This document shows positions 9,316-18,978 of a DNA stretch of 64,000 bases, one piece after another. The stretch covers positions 1 through 64,000 of the forward strand of contig JAXMHB010000009.1 in NCBI GenBank assembly GCA_046346965.1, given 5' to 3'. The notes beneath the pieces were generated by a model. It made no database searches. It was not told the origin of the DNA and worked only from the letters and a program-made list of their open reading frames with translations. A program made the position numbers and the translations under genes. This DNA is from JAXMHB01 sp046346965. Its GTDB lineage: Bacteria > Pseudomonadota > Gammaproteobacteria > Xanthomonadales > SZUA-5. Position 1 is the stretch's first letter. Every line of letters begins with the position of its first letter.

Positions 9316-10410
9316 ATGAGGCATCTGCATAACGGCCGGGGCATGGGCGTGTGCCTGGCCCTGGCAGCGTTGCTGATGACGGGGGTAGGGCAGGCGCAAG
9401 CGCCCGCTGCGAGCGGCGATGCCGCCACCAAATGGCAAGACCCGTCCACAGCACCCGCGGAAATACTGGACATTCATCGAATTCAACGGTCTCTGTTGTT
9501 GGATGGCACCAACGCACGGGACCGCGCTGTGGTTGTCGGGGATCGCGGGCACATTCTGGTGTCGGAGTCGCGCTCCGAATGGCGCCAGGTGCCGGTGCCT
9601 ACCCGCAGCATGCTGACTGCGGTCACAGCGGTCGACAACACGCTGTGGGCCGTAGGTCATGATCAGGTCATCGTCTATAGCAATGACGGCGGGCTGACCT
9701 GGACGCTGCAGCACCACGACACGATGGCCGATGGCCCGCTGCTCGACGTGCTGTTTCTGGACGCCGAGCATGGCTACGCGATCGGCGCCTATGGTCAGTT
9801 CCTCAGTACCACTGACGCCGGGGCGACATGGAAAGTGGAAACCATCAGTGATCGCGTCGCGCGCGCCGAAGGATCCAAGGCGGCAGAGTCCACCTCCGCT
9901 GACGAGATGGACGACTCGGGTCTGGCCAGCACCGATGTAGGCGAGGACGAAGGCGACCCGCACCTCAATGCGATTGCCCAATCAAGCGCGGGTCTGCTGA
10001 TCGTGGGCGAGGCGGGCGCCGGCTACCGATCGCAGGACGGAGGTGCAAGCTGGGAGCGCTTCGACCTGCCGTACGAGGGTTCCATGTTCGGTGCCGTGGC
10101 GACCGACGATGGCGCCATCATCGCTTTCGGACTGCGCGGAAACGCCTTCTCGACGCGCGATCTGGGCCGTACCTGGACGGCGCTCGATACCGGCACCGAG
10201 GCCAGTCTCATGGGCGGCGCGGCGGTCTCTGGCGGGCGTGCCGTTCTCGTCGGGGCGAGCGGAACGGTGTTGCTGGCGCCGGCTGGCAGTCAGCAGTTGC
10301 GCGCCTACAACTTTGCCGATGGCGGCGTGATGAGCGCCGTCATTCCGCTGAGCGACACCGAGTTTCTGACGATTGGCGAGAACGGTATCGCCAAGTACCA
10401 GCCGAACTGA
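9316..10410 (+). CDS. YCF48/BNR-repeat beta-propeller exported protein
   Basis: The 364-residue protein starts at 9316 behind a GAGGGGAAGG site and has a signal peptide ending in GQAQA. Repeated blades with the pattern S.DGG.TW are visible (YSNDGGLTWTL, STTDAGATWKV, SQDGGASWERF, STRDLGRTWTA), typical of YCF48-like and sialidase-type propellers. No glycosidase active site is evident. An acidic linker of about 35 residues (about 200-235) interrupts the blades. Such propellers commonly sit beside MMPL permeases and DUF1302/DUF1329 genes; here the MMPL gene starts 15 bases downstream, suggesting an accessory subunit. Confidence 0.82.
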   Translation: MRHLHNGRGMGVCLALAALLMTGVGQAQAPAASGDAATKWQDPSTAPAEILDIHRIQRSLLLDGTNARDRAVVVGDRGHILVSESRSEWRQVPVPTRSMLTAVTAVDNTLWAVGHDQVIVYSNDGGLTWTLQHHDTMADGPLLDVLFLDAEHGYAIGAYGQFLSTTDAGATWKVETISDRVARAEGSKAAESTSADEMDDSGLASTDVGEDEGDPHLNAIAQSSAGLLIVGEAGAGYRSQDGGASWERFDLPYEGSMFGAVATDDGAIIAFGLRGNAFSTRDLGRTWTALDTGTEASLMGGAAVSGGRAVLVGASGTVLLAPAGSQQLRAYNFADGGVMSAVIPLSDTEFLTIGENGIAKYQPN

Positions 10411-10425
10411 TCGGGAGAAAGACAC

Positions 10426-12940
10426 ATGGCAGGATTCGGGTCTGGAGCCGACCACGCAGGCTACCCACTGTTGGAACGGGTCATTTTTGGAAATCGCGGC
10501 GTGGTATTGGCGCTGTTTGCGCTGATCACACTGGGTTTTCTCGCTGCTGCGAGTCAGTTGCGCATTGATGCGGGTTTCCGCAAGCAGTTGCCGCTGCAGC
10601 ATGAGTACATGCAAACCTTTGTCGATTACGAGGTCGAGTTCGGCGGCGCCAATCGCGTGTTCGTCGCGCTGATCGACAAGAGTGGCAACATGTTCAACAA
10701 GGAGTTCTTCACGGCGCTCGAGGCCACCACCGAGGCGGTGAAAGCGATTCCGGAGGTCGACAATTCGCGCGTACGCTCCGTGTTCACGCCGAATACGCGC
10801 TTCGTGGAGATTGTCGAGGGTGGTTTTGCGGGCGGTAACGTCATCCCGGCGGACTTCTCCACCACCGTGCCCGACTTCAATCCGTCACCGGAGGATTTCG
10901 AAACCATCCGTACGAATATCATCAAGGCCAACATCGTTGGGCGTCTGGTGGCCAAGGATTTCTCCGGCGCGATGGTGCAGGCCGAGTTGATACCGGAAAC
11001 GGCGGCGCCGGGCGGCAAGCTGGACTATCAAGCCATCGGCAACAAGCTGGAAGAAATTCGCTCGCGATTTGAGAAGGGCAATGTCACTGTCCACATCATC
11101 GGGTTCACCAAGGTCGTGGATGACATTGCCGACGGCGCGCGATCGGTCATGTATTTCTTCCTGGCAACCATCGCGTTCACCTGGCTGTTGTTGTTCATCT
11201 ACTCGACTTCGTTCAAGTTGGCGACCCTGACCGTGGCCGCCGCCTTGATTGCCGTGGTGTGGATGCTGGGCGCCTTGCGCTTGATGGGCTTTGGCATCGA
11301 TCCGATGAACATGTTGACGCCATTCCTGATCTTTGCGATCGCGGTCAGTCATGGCGAACAGATGATCAACCGCTACCGCGGCGAAATCTTCTTTGGGGGT
11401 TTGGAAGAGGGCACGCCCGAGGAGTTGGAGAAGCGTCACGGCGTGTCTTCCCCCGAGGCGGCGGTGCGTGCTTTCCGGCGCTTGCTGATCCCGGGTTCGG
11501 TGGCGCTGGTGGCAGGATGCATCGGCTTTGGGACCATTTTGCTGATTCCGGTCAAAATGATCTCTGAGTTGGCGGTGACCGCCACGGTGGGTGTGTTCCT
11601 GACGATCTTCACCAACCTTATTCTGCTGCCGGTGCTGCTGTCCTACACTTTCGCCTTCAAACCTGCCCCGCAAGCGTGCATATCGTCTGCGCCAGATTAC
11701 CGCGTTCGACCACATCTGGTCGTTCCTCACGCGTTTCTCGCGGCCGGTAACTGCGGCCGTGATCATCGTGTTGGGTCTGACGGCCTGGTTTTTCGCGCAC
11801 AAGCACGGCGAACACATGATGATCGGTGATGCGCAAGACGGCGTGGCTTTGTTGCGCCCTGAGGCTCGTTACAATCAGGATGCGCGCCTGATTACAGAGC
11901 GCTTCGCGCTGTCGACCGACATCATCAACGTGATTGCCGAGGTGGGGCCGTTTGCCTGCACTGAAAGCTACGCCGCGATGGAGACGATCGATCGTTTCGC
12001 GTGGCATATGCAGAATGTTCCAGGCGTACAGCAGGTGATTACCCTTTCGCAAATCGGCAAGATCGTCACCGCTGGCTACAACGAGGGCAGCGTGCGCTGG
12101 CGCGCACTGCCGCGCAATACCGAGGTGATGCGCCAGAGCCTGCAGAGCGTGGAAACTGATTCAGGCTTGATTGATGCGCCAGAATGCCGCGCGATGCCGG
12201 TGATCATTTTCACTGAAGACCACAAGGCAGAAACGATTACCCGCGTGGTTGATGCCGTGAAGAAATTCCGCGCAGAGAACGGAGCGCTAAAAGTCAATTT
12301 CCGAGTCGAGCGGGCGCAGGCTGAAGAGGCGGCGACGGCGAAGGGCGAGGAGTATCGCACCGACGATGTGAATCTGCGTCTCGCCACCGGCAGTGTCGGT
12401 GTCGCAGCGGCCATCAACGAGACCGTCAGTGCGCGCGAAAAGCCGATGCTCTATCTGCTGTACGTCGCGGTATTCCTGATGTGCATCCTGAGCTTCAAGA
12501 ACCCGCTGGCGGCGGCCTGCATCGTCTTGCCGTTGATCTTGGTAACGGCGCTGGGCGAGGCTTTGATGGTGGAGTTGCAGATCGGGTTGAAGGTCAACAC
12601 GCTGACCGTCGTCGCGCTCGGTGTGGGCATCGGTGTGGACTATGCGATCTACATCTTCGCGCGCATGCGCGAGTTGATGCAGCAGGGCAAGGGACTCAGT
12701 CAGGCTTACTTCGAGGCGTTGAAGACGACCGGTATCGCCATTTTCTACACCGCGCTGACTTTGGCAGTGGGTGTGGCGACCTGGATCTTCTCGGATCTCA
12801 AGTTCCAGGCGGACATGGGTTTGATGCTGACCTTCATGTTCGTCGTGAACATGATCGCAGCAATCATCTTCCTGCCGGCGCTCTGTCGCTGGTTGCTGCG
12901 CCCCTTCGAAAAGGTGCAGTGGGATCCACCCAAAGCTTGA
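10426..12940 (+). CDS. MMPL/RND-family permease (one frameshift)
   Basis: An inner-membrane RND-superfamily permease of about 837 residues, with a GGGAG site before 10426. An N-terminal helix, a periplasmic loop and helices such as YFFLATIAFTWLLLF form the first half. The second half has GVGIGVDYAIYIFARMRE, the conserved RND helix with its Asp. The reading frame shifts by one base near 11664: conserved sequence continues in the next frame (KRAYRLRQITAFDHIW, then VIIVLGLTAWFFAHKHGEHM). Removing one C restores a single protein. A sequencing error is more likely than a true split gene. Relatives move hydrophobic molecules; the substrate is unknown. Confidence 0.88.
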
Positions 12941-12949
12941 GCAACAAAG

Positions 12950-12978
12950 GCGGGCAGCCTGTGTAGGCTGCCCGCCGC
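12950..12978 (+). terminator. Hairpin terminator after the MMPL gene
   Basis: A perfect 11-bp stem (12950-12960 with 12965-12975) with a GTGT loop lies 10 bases after the stop codon. Only a short CGCGTTT follows, so the T-run is weak, but the position fits the end of the cluster. It also lies 3' of the converging minus-strand gene. Confidence 0.7.
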
Positions 12979-13035
12979 GTTTAGGCTCGGTGTGCTCTCA
13001 TCGCCGCAACGCGGCGGAGATCGGCGGCGCGGAGA

Positions 13036-13500
13036 TCAACTACGTTCCGCGCGGCCGATGGGAACCAGTGACCAGAGCTTGGAGAGCGAGAAACTCGGGA
13101 CCAACTTGCGGACCGAGCGCTGGGCGGGATCGGCGATCGCGGGTTCTGGCGGGGCACTGGAGCGCGGCAGATCGCGGATGCCGATTCCCTCCTTGCTGAC
13201 GCGCGCGGACTCCAACGCAAACCGATCCCAGCGCAAGAAGTGCGCCTCCGGGACCAGAATCCAGTCCATGCTCGGGATGTCCCGACCCAGCGGATCCCAG
13301 TAGCGAGCGCCCGGCAGCGCCGATGCTTGCAGGCGCACCCGCCCGCGCAGCCTGAACGCAACGCCTTCGAAGCAGTAGACGATGAATGCGTGTCCCCGGA
13401 TCAGCGCGCAGGGCTTGCCGTACAGCTGGCCCAACGTCGCCTCGTGAGTGCGTACCAGGTACTCGCAGATAGTGTCGTAGCGCGTGCGCGCGTTAGCCAT
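13036..13500 (-). CDS. TfoX/YjbR-like small protein
   Basis: A 154-residue cytoplasmic protein starting at 13500 with a strong GGGGGAGGA site. The central part (GKPCALIRGHAFIVYC, FRLRG, LPGARYWDPLGR, DWILVPEAHFLRW) matches the pattern of TfoX N-terminal/YjbR-like domains, in which a glycine-rich hairpin is followed by GA..FDP.GR.M..WV. The C-terminal 40 residues are not assigned. The family match is from memory of the pattern and is moderate; no function should be inferred. Confidence 0.55.
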   Translation of the reverse strand: MANARTRYDTICEYLVRTHEATLGQLYGKPCALIRGHAFIVYCFEGVAFRLRGRVRLQASALPGARYWDPLGRDIPSMDWILVPEAHFLRWDRFALESARVSKEGIGIRDLPRSSAPPEPAIADPAQRSVRKLVPSFSLSKLWSLVPIGRAERS

Positions 13501-13732
13501 GAGTCCTCCCCCTGGAAAACATCGTAACTCAGAAGCTGGGCGGATGGGTGTGCATGGGCCGCAGTTTGTGTCGAAGGCTCGCAAGCGAATGCAGCGGCCA
13601 TCGGAGCTTCGGCGTTCGCCGCCGTGATGGAATCAAGGTGGTCGCGAGGAGCCTTCGACCAGACTGTCCCATCCAGCCAACGCGGGAAGGAGGAATCCAC
13701 AGCGACGCCAGCAGCGTGGAATACTCGGGCGT

Positions 13733-14395
13733 ATGGACTATGAGATCTGGCCACTGGGTGATCGCGCGCTGCTGCTGCGCTTTGGCCTTGAGCCCACGCT
13801 GGCACTCAATGCAGCGGTCCACCATGCGTGTGCGGCGCTCAAGCGCGCGGAGCTGCCGGGCGTGCAATCGATAGCCCCCGCTTACTCGTCTTTGATGCTG
13901 GATTTGGATGTGCGCACCTGCCGACAGGAGGGGGGCATGGAGCGACTCCGAGAGCGCATCGACGTCGCGCTGGCGGCGCTCGACACGGCGTCCGTGGTTC
14001 CGGGTCGCTTGATCGAAGTAGCGGTGCGCTATGGCGGCGAGGATGGTCCGGACCTTGCGGCCGTGGCCGATTGGCTCGGGCTGACCGCGCAGGCGGTGGT
14101 TGATCTGCACGCGTCGGTGGAGTACCCGGTGGCCATGATCGGTTTCTTGCCTGGCTTCCCGTATTTGCTCGGTTTGCCTGCGGCGCTCGAGTTGCCGCGT
14201 CGGGAGCAGGTGCGCAGTACGGTCGCGCCGGGGTCGGTCGCGATAGCCGGCCGCCAGACGGGCATCTATCCGCAAGCCTCTCCGGGCGGTTGGCATCTGA
14301 TCGGACGCACCGAGCAGGCGCTGTTCCATCCTGATCGCCCGCCCTACGCGCTCGTCGAGCCGGGCGATCGCGTGCGCTTTCTGCCGGTTGCCTAA
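13733..14395 (+). CDS. pxpB: 5-oxoprolinase subunit PxpB
   Basis: The 220-residue protein is a KipI/YbgJ-type subunit of the ATP-dependent 5-oxoprolinase, which hydrolyses pyroglutamate to glutamate. Family motifs include PLGDRALLLRFG at the N-terminus, YGGEDGPDLAAVA, the GFLPGFPYLLGLP signature and SPGGWHLIGRT near the end. It is the first gene of a plus-strand operon; the next gene starts 2 bases after its stop. No strong ribosome site precedes the ATG at 13733. Confidence 0.95.
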   Translation: MDYEIWPLGDRALLLRFGLEPTLALNAAVHHACAALKRAELPGVQSIAPAYSSLMLDLDVRTCRQEGGMERLRERIDVALAALDTASVVPGRLIEVAVRYGGEDGPDLAAVADWLGLTAQAVVDLHASVEYPVAMIGFLPGFPYLLGLPAALELPRREQVRSTVAPGSVAIAGRQTGIYPQASPGGWHLIGRTEQALFHPDRPPYALVEPGDRVRFLPVA

Positions 14396-14397
14396 GG

Positions 14398-15393
14398 ATG
14401 CTTCAAGTCCTGCGCATCGCGCCTCTGAGCTCAGTACAGGACGCCGGCAGACGCCAATGGCGAGCGCTCGGTGTGCCCGAGGGCGGACCGTTGGACGAGT
14501 GGTCACATGGCGTCGCCAATGTACTGGTCGGCAATGATGCCGACTGTGCCGCGCTGGAGATCGGCTTTGGCCACAGCCAGTTGCGTTTCGACTGCGATGC
14601 GCTGATTGCCGTCGCCGGCGCGCGTGTGCCGGTGTATGCCGACGGCCAGGCGCTGGCACGCTGGCGCCCCGTGCGTCTGCGCGCCGGCTGCACCGTCGAC
14701 ATCCAACCGGCGCGCTCGGGCGTGCGCTGCTATCTGGCTGTGGCAGGCGGTTTGGATTCGCCCCGCGTCATGGGCAGCGCGAGCGCTTTGCACGGGGCGC
14801 CTGGTTTTCCCGGCCTGTTGCGGACTGGACAAAGCCTGCCACTGTCGCCGCTACCGGCCAGGGCTTGGCCCGGGCTGCCGCCGCCCGCGCGCGGGCAAGG
14901 CGCCATGCGGCAGGCCAGTTGGTGGGCGGACGCGGAGCCGTTGCTCGATCTAGGCGCGCACGCCGCGCTCAGAATTGTTGAGGGGGCTCACGCGCACATG
15001 CTGCACGATCGCCTTCAGTGGTTCCGCAGCGAGTTCCGGATGTCCGCCCAGGCCAACCGTATGGCGGCGCCGCTGGAGGGTTCGCGCCTGAATATCCGTG
15101 ATGCCGGCCGCCTGGTCAGCGAACCGGTGGTGCCTGGCACGATCCAGTTGCCGGGCGATGGCCGTCCGATCATCCTGCTGGCGGACGCGCAGACGGTCGG
15201 CGGCTATCCGCGCGTCGCCCATTTGGCACAGGTCGATCTGGCGCGTCTGGCGCAGCGTCCGCCGGGATCCGCTATCCGCTTCGAGTCGATCAGCATCGAC
15301 TGGGCGCAGCGTATCTGGTGTTGGCGGCGAGAACGGTTGGCGCGCCTGCAATTGGCGTCCAAGGCCCGATTGTGCGCAGCGCGCGGGCCTTGA
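14398..15393 (+). CDS. pxpC: 5-oxoprolinase subunit PxpC
   Basis: The 331-residue KipA/YbgK-type subunit belongs to the biotin-dependent carboxyltransferase-like family and acts with PxpA and PxpB. Visible signatures are LSSVQDAGRRQWRALGVPEGGPLDEW at the N-terminus (in two parts), LEIGFGHSQL, YLAVAGG and, near the C-terminus, GRPIILLADAQTVGGYPR. It is packed directly behind pxpB; pxpA follows after 37 bases. Confidence 0.95.
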   Translation: MLQVLRIAPLSSVQDAGRRQWRALGVPEGGPLDEWSHGVANVLVGNDADCAALEIGFGHSQLRFDCDALIAVAGARVPVYADGQALARWRPVRLRAGCTVDIQPARSGVRCYLAVAGGLDSPRVMGSASALHGAPGFPGLLRTGQSLPLSPLPARAWPGLPPPARGQGAMRQASWWADAEPLLDLGAHAALRIVEGAHAHMLHDRLQWFRSEFRMSAQANRMAAPLEGSRLNIRDAGRLVSEPVVPGTIQLPGDGRPIILLADAQTVGGYPRVAHLAQVDLARLAQRPPGSAIRFESISIDWAQRIWCWRRERLARLQLASKARLCAARGP

Positions 15394-15430
15394 AGCGCTA
15401 TCGTCAGGGCTTTGCCGAAGGACGTCTCGC

Positions 15431-16186
15431 ATGGCGCGTTGCTGTGACCTCAATGCCGATCTGGGCGAGAGCTACGGCGCCTGGGAGATGGGCGATGACC
15501 TCGCCCTGCTGGATGTGGTCAGTTCGTGCAATGTGGCCTGCGGCTTTCACGCTGGCGACCCGCTGACCCTGCGAATCACGATTCAACGCGCGCTCGCCCG
15601 CGGCGTGGCCATCGGCGCCCATCCCAGCTTGCCCGATCTGGTCGGCTTCGGTCGGCGCGAGATGGCCACTAGTGCCGACGAGTTGCACGCCATGACCCAG
15701 TACCAGGTCGCCGCTGTGCAGGGAATGGTGGCCGCTGCCGGCGGTCATCTGCATCACGTCAAGCCTCATGGGGCGCTGTACGGGATGCTGGAGCGGGATT
15801 CGTCGCTGGCGGGCGCCTTCGTCGAGGCCGTGGCCGCGCTCGACCCCAAGCTCTGCCTGTACGGCCCGCCCCAAGGGGCCCTGCGCAAGATGGCTGAGGA
15901 ACGCCGACTGGGATACACCGCCGAGGGCTTCGCCGACCGCGGCTACCGAGCCGACGGCTCACTGGTGCCGAGGCGCTCGGCCGGTGCGCATCTCCCGCTG
16001 GACGCGGCGCTGGCGCAGGGACTGGCGCTAGCGAGCGGACAGGCAGTGACTGCTCAGGACGGCACGCGGATCACACCCATGGTCCAGACCCTGTGCGTGC
16101 ACGGCGACGGCGCCGAGGCGGTGCGCCTCGCCCAGGGTCTGCGGCGGGCGCTCAGCGATGCGGGTATCCGGATAGCCGCCCCGTGA
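15431..16186 (+). CDS. pxpA: 5-oxoprolinase subunit PxpA
   Basis: The 251-residue LamB/YcsF-family protein starts at 15431, where MARCCDLNADLGES matches the family N-terminus; the long in-frame upstream extension overlaps pxpC and is not coding. Motifs: DLNADLGESYG, NVACGFHAGDP, HHVKPHGALYG and EGFADRGYRADGSLVPR. It completes the ATP-dependent 5-oxoprolinase. Its TGA overlaps the GTG start of the DUF969 gene, so transport and hydrolysis genes are coupled. Confidence 0.96.
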   Translation: MARCCDLNADLGESYGAWEMGDDLALLDVVSSCNVACGFHAGDPLTLRITIQRALARGVAIGAHPSLPDLVGFGRREMATSADELHAMTQYQVAAVQGMVAAAGGHLHHVKPHGALYGMLERDSSLAGAFVEAVAALDPKLCLYGPPQGALRKMAEERRLGYTAEGFADRGYRADGSLVPRRSAGAHLPLDAALAQGLALASGQAVTAQDGTRITPMVQTLCVHGDGAEAVRLAQGLRRALSDAGIRIAAP

Positions 16187-16871
16187 ACGCACCGTACGCC
16201 TGGCTGCCAATCCTGGTGGTTGTGCTCGGCTTTGCCGCGCGCGTCCACCCGGCGCGCGTCATCCTCGGCGCCGCGTTGACCGCTGCGGTGGTCGGTGGTT
16301 TGAGCGGCAGCGCCTTCCTCGAAGTGCTCGGCGCGAGCTTTCTCAAGGCCCGCTACCTGCTGGTGATCGCGCTGGCGCTCCCGGTGATCGCGCAGATGGA
16401 AGCGCACGGACTGCGGATGTTGGCCGCGCATCTGGTCACGCGCTGGGAGCGAGCGCGGCCCGGTCGTCTGCTGATCGGCTATCTGCTGCTACGCCAGAGC
16501 TCGGCGGCCCTCGGACTGACCAGTCTAGGCGGACATGCGCCGATGGTGCGTCCGCTGCTCGCGCCAATGACCGAAGCCGCCGCGCAGCGCGATGGTGCGC
16601 TGGCTGACGGTGACCGCGAGCGGCTGCGGGCGATGGCGGCAGCGACCGACAATGTCGGCCTGTTCTTCGGCGAGGACCTGTTCCTGGCCTTTGGCGCCGT
16701 GTTGTTGATGCAGAGTTTTTACGCGGATCACGGCATCGAGCTCTCGCCCTTGTCGATCGCGCTCTGGGGGATACCACCGCGGTGTGCGCCTTCCTGATCG
16801 GCTATCGCTTGTATCGGCTGGATCGACGCCTCCGGAGCGCGACGCAGGCGCGACCCCCATTTACTGGATGA
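16183..16871 (+). CDS. DUF969 membrane protein, putative 5-oxoproline transporter subunit (one frameshift)
   Basis: A membrane protein of about 229 residues starting with GTG at 16183 inside the pxpA stop (GTGA). Helices such as PILVVVLGFAARV and YLLVIALALPVIAQMEAHGL and the stretch ATDNVGLFFGEDLF fit DUF969. After ...IALWG near 16768 the frame changes: one missing base and the protein continues TAVCAFLIGYRLYRLDRRL to a TGA at 16869-16871. That stop overlaps the ATG of the DUF979 gene (ATGA). DUF969/DUF979 pairs are associated with pyroglutamate use. Confidence 0.85.
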
Positions 16872-17767
16872 TCGGCCTGCTGCTCGCGCAGATGCCTGCG
16901 CGTCCTGCGCGAGGGCAGGGGAATCCAGAGCGGCCCGATCCGCCTTCTATAGCGCACTGGCAATCCTGTTTCTGGCCGGCGACTGGATGCCGGTGGCCTG
17001 GGCCGGCGCACTGGTTCTGCTGATTGCCGTGCTTGCGGGTTTGCGCTGCCGGATCGACGCGCGGAGATACCGACGCCGCCGAACGTCGGCGTCCGGTTCG
17101 CGGCTGCTGTTGCCGATCCTCGCCATCCCGCTGCTCACGCTGCTCCTCAGCCTCGACACTGCCGCGGTTGCGCTGGGACGGCGTGCGGCCTCTGGCCAGC
17201 AAGCAGGGCCGCTGTGGGCATTGGCCATCGCCAGCGTGGTCGGACTGGCGTTTGCCTGCACGCTGACGCGGGAATCCCTCGGGTGGCCGTCAACCGCGGC
17301 GGACGCCTGTTCGAGGCCATCGGCTGGGCGGTGCTGTTGCCCCTGTTGCTGGCGGTGCTCGGCACCCTGTTCGGTCAGGTCGGCGTCGGCACCGCGCTGG
17401 CGAGTTGGCTGGCCAGCTGGCTGCCACTCGACTTGCCCTGGGTCGCCATCCTCGCCTATGGACTCGGCATAGCGCTGCTGACGATTGGCGATGAATACCT
17501 TCGCTGCCTTTCCGGTGATGGCGGGCGGACTGGCCTTGCCCTTCCTGATCCAGGCCCATGGCGCCCATCCGGCGCCGCTGGCGCGATTGGCATGCTGTGC
17601 GGCTATTGCGGGACGCTGATGACGCCGATGGCCGCCAACTTCAATCTCGTTCCCGTGGCCCTGCTCGATCTCAAGGACGCCACGCCCATCATCCGCGCGC
17701 AACTGCCCACCGCATTGCCGCTGCTGGTATCAACCTCATCCTGCTTGGTGTCCTCTGTCTGCGATGA
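16868..17767 (+). CDS. DUF979 membrane protein, putative 5-oxoproline transporter subunit (several frameshifts)
   Basis: The gene is recognisable only by joining frames: MIGLLLAQ at 16868, then SAFYSALAILFLAGDWMPVAW, VVGLAFACTLTRESL, then RGGRLFEAIGWAVLLPLLLAV, LTIG, NTFAAFPVMAGGLALPFLI, and GMLCGYCGTLMTPMAANFNL, ending with NLILLGVLCLR before TGA 17765-17767. At least five single-base indels are needed. The C-terminal GYCGTLMTPMAANFN stretch is the DUF979 signature. Indels leave conserved residues on both sides intact, so sequencing error is the likeliest cause. The stop overlaps the pcp start (ATGA). Confidence 0.8.
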
Positions 17768-18356
17768 AACCTCTCGTGCTGCTCAGTGGTTTTGAACCCT
17801 TCGGCGGCGACGCGCACCAATCCTCGCAAGAAGCACGCTCTGCTCGATGGAAGCGTCATTGCCGGGCATCGCGTCGTGAGCATCGACCTGCCGGTTACCT
17901 TCAGCGGCGCCTGGCGACGTCTGGAGGCCGGCATCCGCCGACACGACCCAGCGCTGGTGCTGGCAACCGGGCTGTGGGCCAGTCGCAGCGACCTATCCGT
18001 CGAGCGCATCGCGTTGAACTTCGTCGACGCCCGCATCCCAACCGCGGCCACCAGCCGCGCAGGCAACAATCATCGCCGGCGCGCCGCTCGCCTATCCCAG
18101 CCGCTTGCCGGTCAGCGCCATCGTCAACGCCCTCAAAGACGCCCACATCAGCCTCCGCGTCATAAATGCCGGCGCCTTCATCTGCAATTTCGTCTACTAC
18201 CGATTGGCGCCGCAACTGCAATCCAGCCGCCGCCGCTACGGATTTGTGCGTCCCGACCGCCGCCGAACATCACGTCGGCCCTTCTTGGCGCGATGCCGCT
18301 TGTCACCATCGCCGCGGGCATTCGCCGGTCATCGCGACCACGCGCTGGTGCACTGA
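17764..18356 (+). CDS. pcp: Pyroglutamyl-peptidase I (frameshifted)
   Basis: Pcp is a cytoplasmic cysteine peptidase that removes N-terminal pyroglutamate from peptides, giving the substrate of PxpABC. MKPLVLLSGFEPFGGD at the start and LPVTFSGAW, VLATGL and SVERIALNFVDARIPT in a second frame are family features. A third frame gives INAGAFICNFVYYRLA, including the active-site Cys region, and RYGFV before the catalytic-His region. At least three indels interrupt it, and the C-terminal end is uncertain. Its position at the end of the pxp operon fits its role. Confidence 0.8.
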
Positions 18357-18471
18357 CGGAGTTCCCGCCCACTCGTCGGCAGCCCCGGCCCAACCATCGG
18401 CAGCCGCTGGCCCGCGCGCGCACAAGGTTTAGTCTGCCTCACCGACTACTCGGTGCGGAGCTACTTCGTCC

Positions 18472-18978
18472 ATGCGCAAACCCCTACACCGGCAACGCGG
18501 CTTCAGCATGATCGAAATGCTGGTCGCGATCGTCATCTTCTCGATCGGCATGATCGGCGTCGCCCTGATGCAATTGCGCGGTATGTCCTACGCCAAAGAT
18601 GCCGGCTCGCGTACCCAGAGCGGGCGGTCCTCGCCCGAGCGATGGCGGACCGCATGCGCGCCACCATGCAAGGCTTCCGCGGCGGTGCTTGGCAATGTCG
18701 ATTGGATGGAACAGGTCGACTACCGCTATCCCGGTGGCGCCGTGGCTACAGCGTGTAGCTCGAGGCCACTCTCCAGCAGGCCGCAAATAACGATGTGCGC
18801 CTGGATAACGCAGCAAGTGCTGCAGAAACTGCCCCCGCCGGCGAGCGGCCAAGCCGTCACCATCACCCGTGCTACGGCACCATCCCAAATGCACAAGGCC
18901 GCAACTTCACGCTGGAAGAACCCGATGGCGACCAGACCTACGACATCAAGTACCATCAATGTGAGGGCCGCCACATGA
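18472..18978 (+). CDS. pilV: Type IV pilus minor pilin PilV (frameshifted)
   Basis: The N-terminus MRKPLHRQRGFSMIEMLVAI has a prepilin peptidase site (after Gly, before FSMIE) and a long hydrophobic helix ending in GVALMQLRGM, as in PilV. After residue 45 the frame breaks; pieces such as RTRAVLARAMADRMRAT continue in another frame. The last stretch reaches TGA 18976-18978, overlapping the next ATG. It is the first gene of the minor-pilin operon, whose products prime pilus assembly together with PilY1. Confidence 0.82.
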   Translation: MRKPLHRQRGFSMIEMLVAIVIFSIGMIGVALMQLRGMSYAKDAGSRTQSGRSSPERWRTACAPPCKASAAVLGNVDWMEQVDYRYPGGAVATACSSRPLSSRPQITMCAWITQQVLQKLPPPASGQAVTITRATAPSQMHKAATSRWKNPMATRPTTSSTINVRAAT

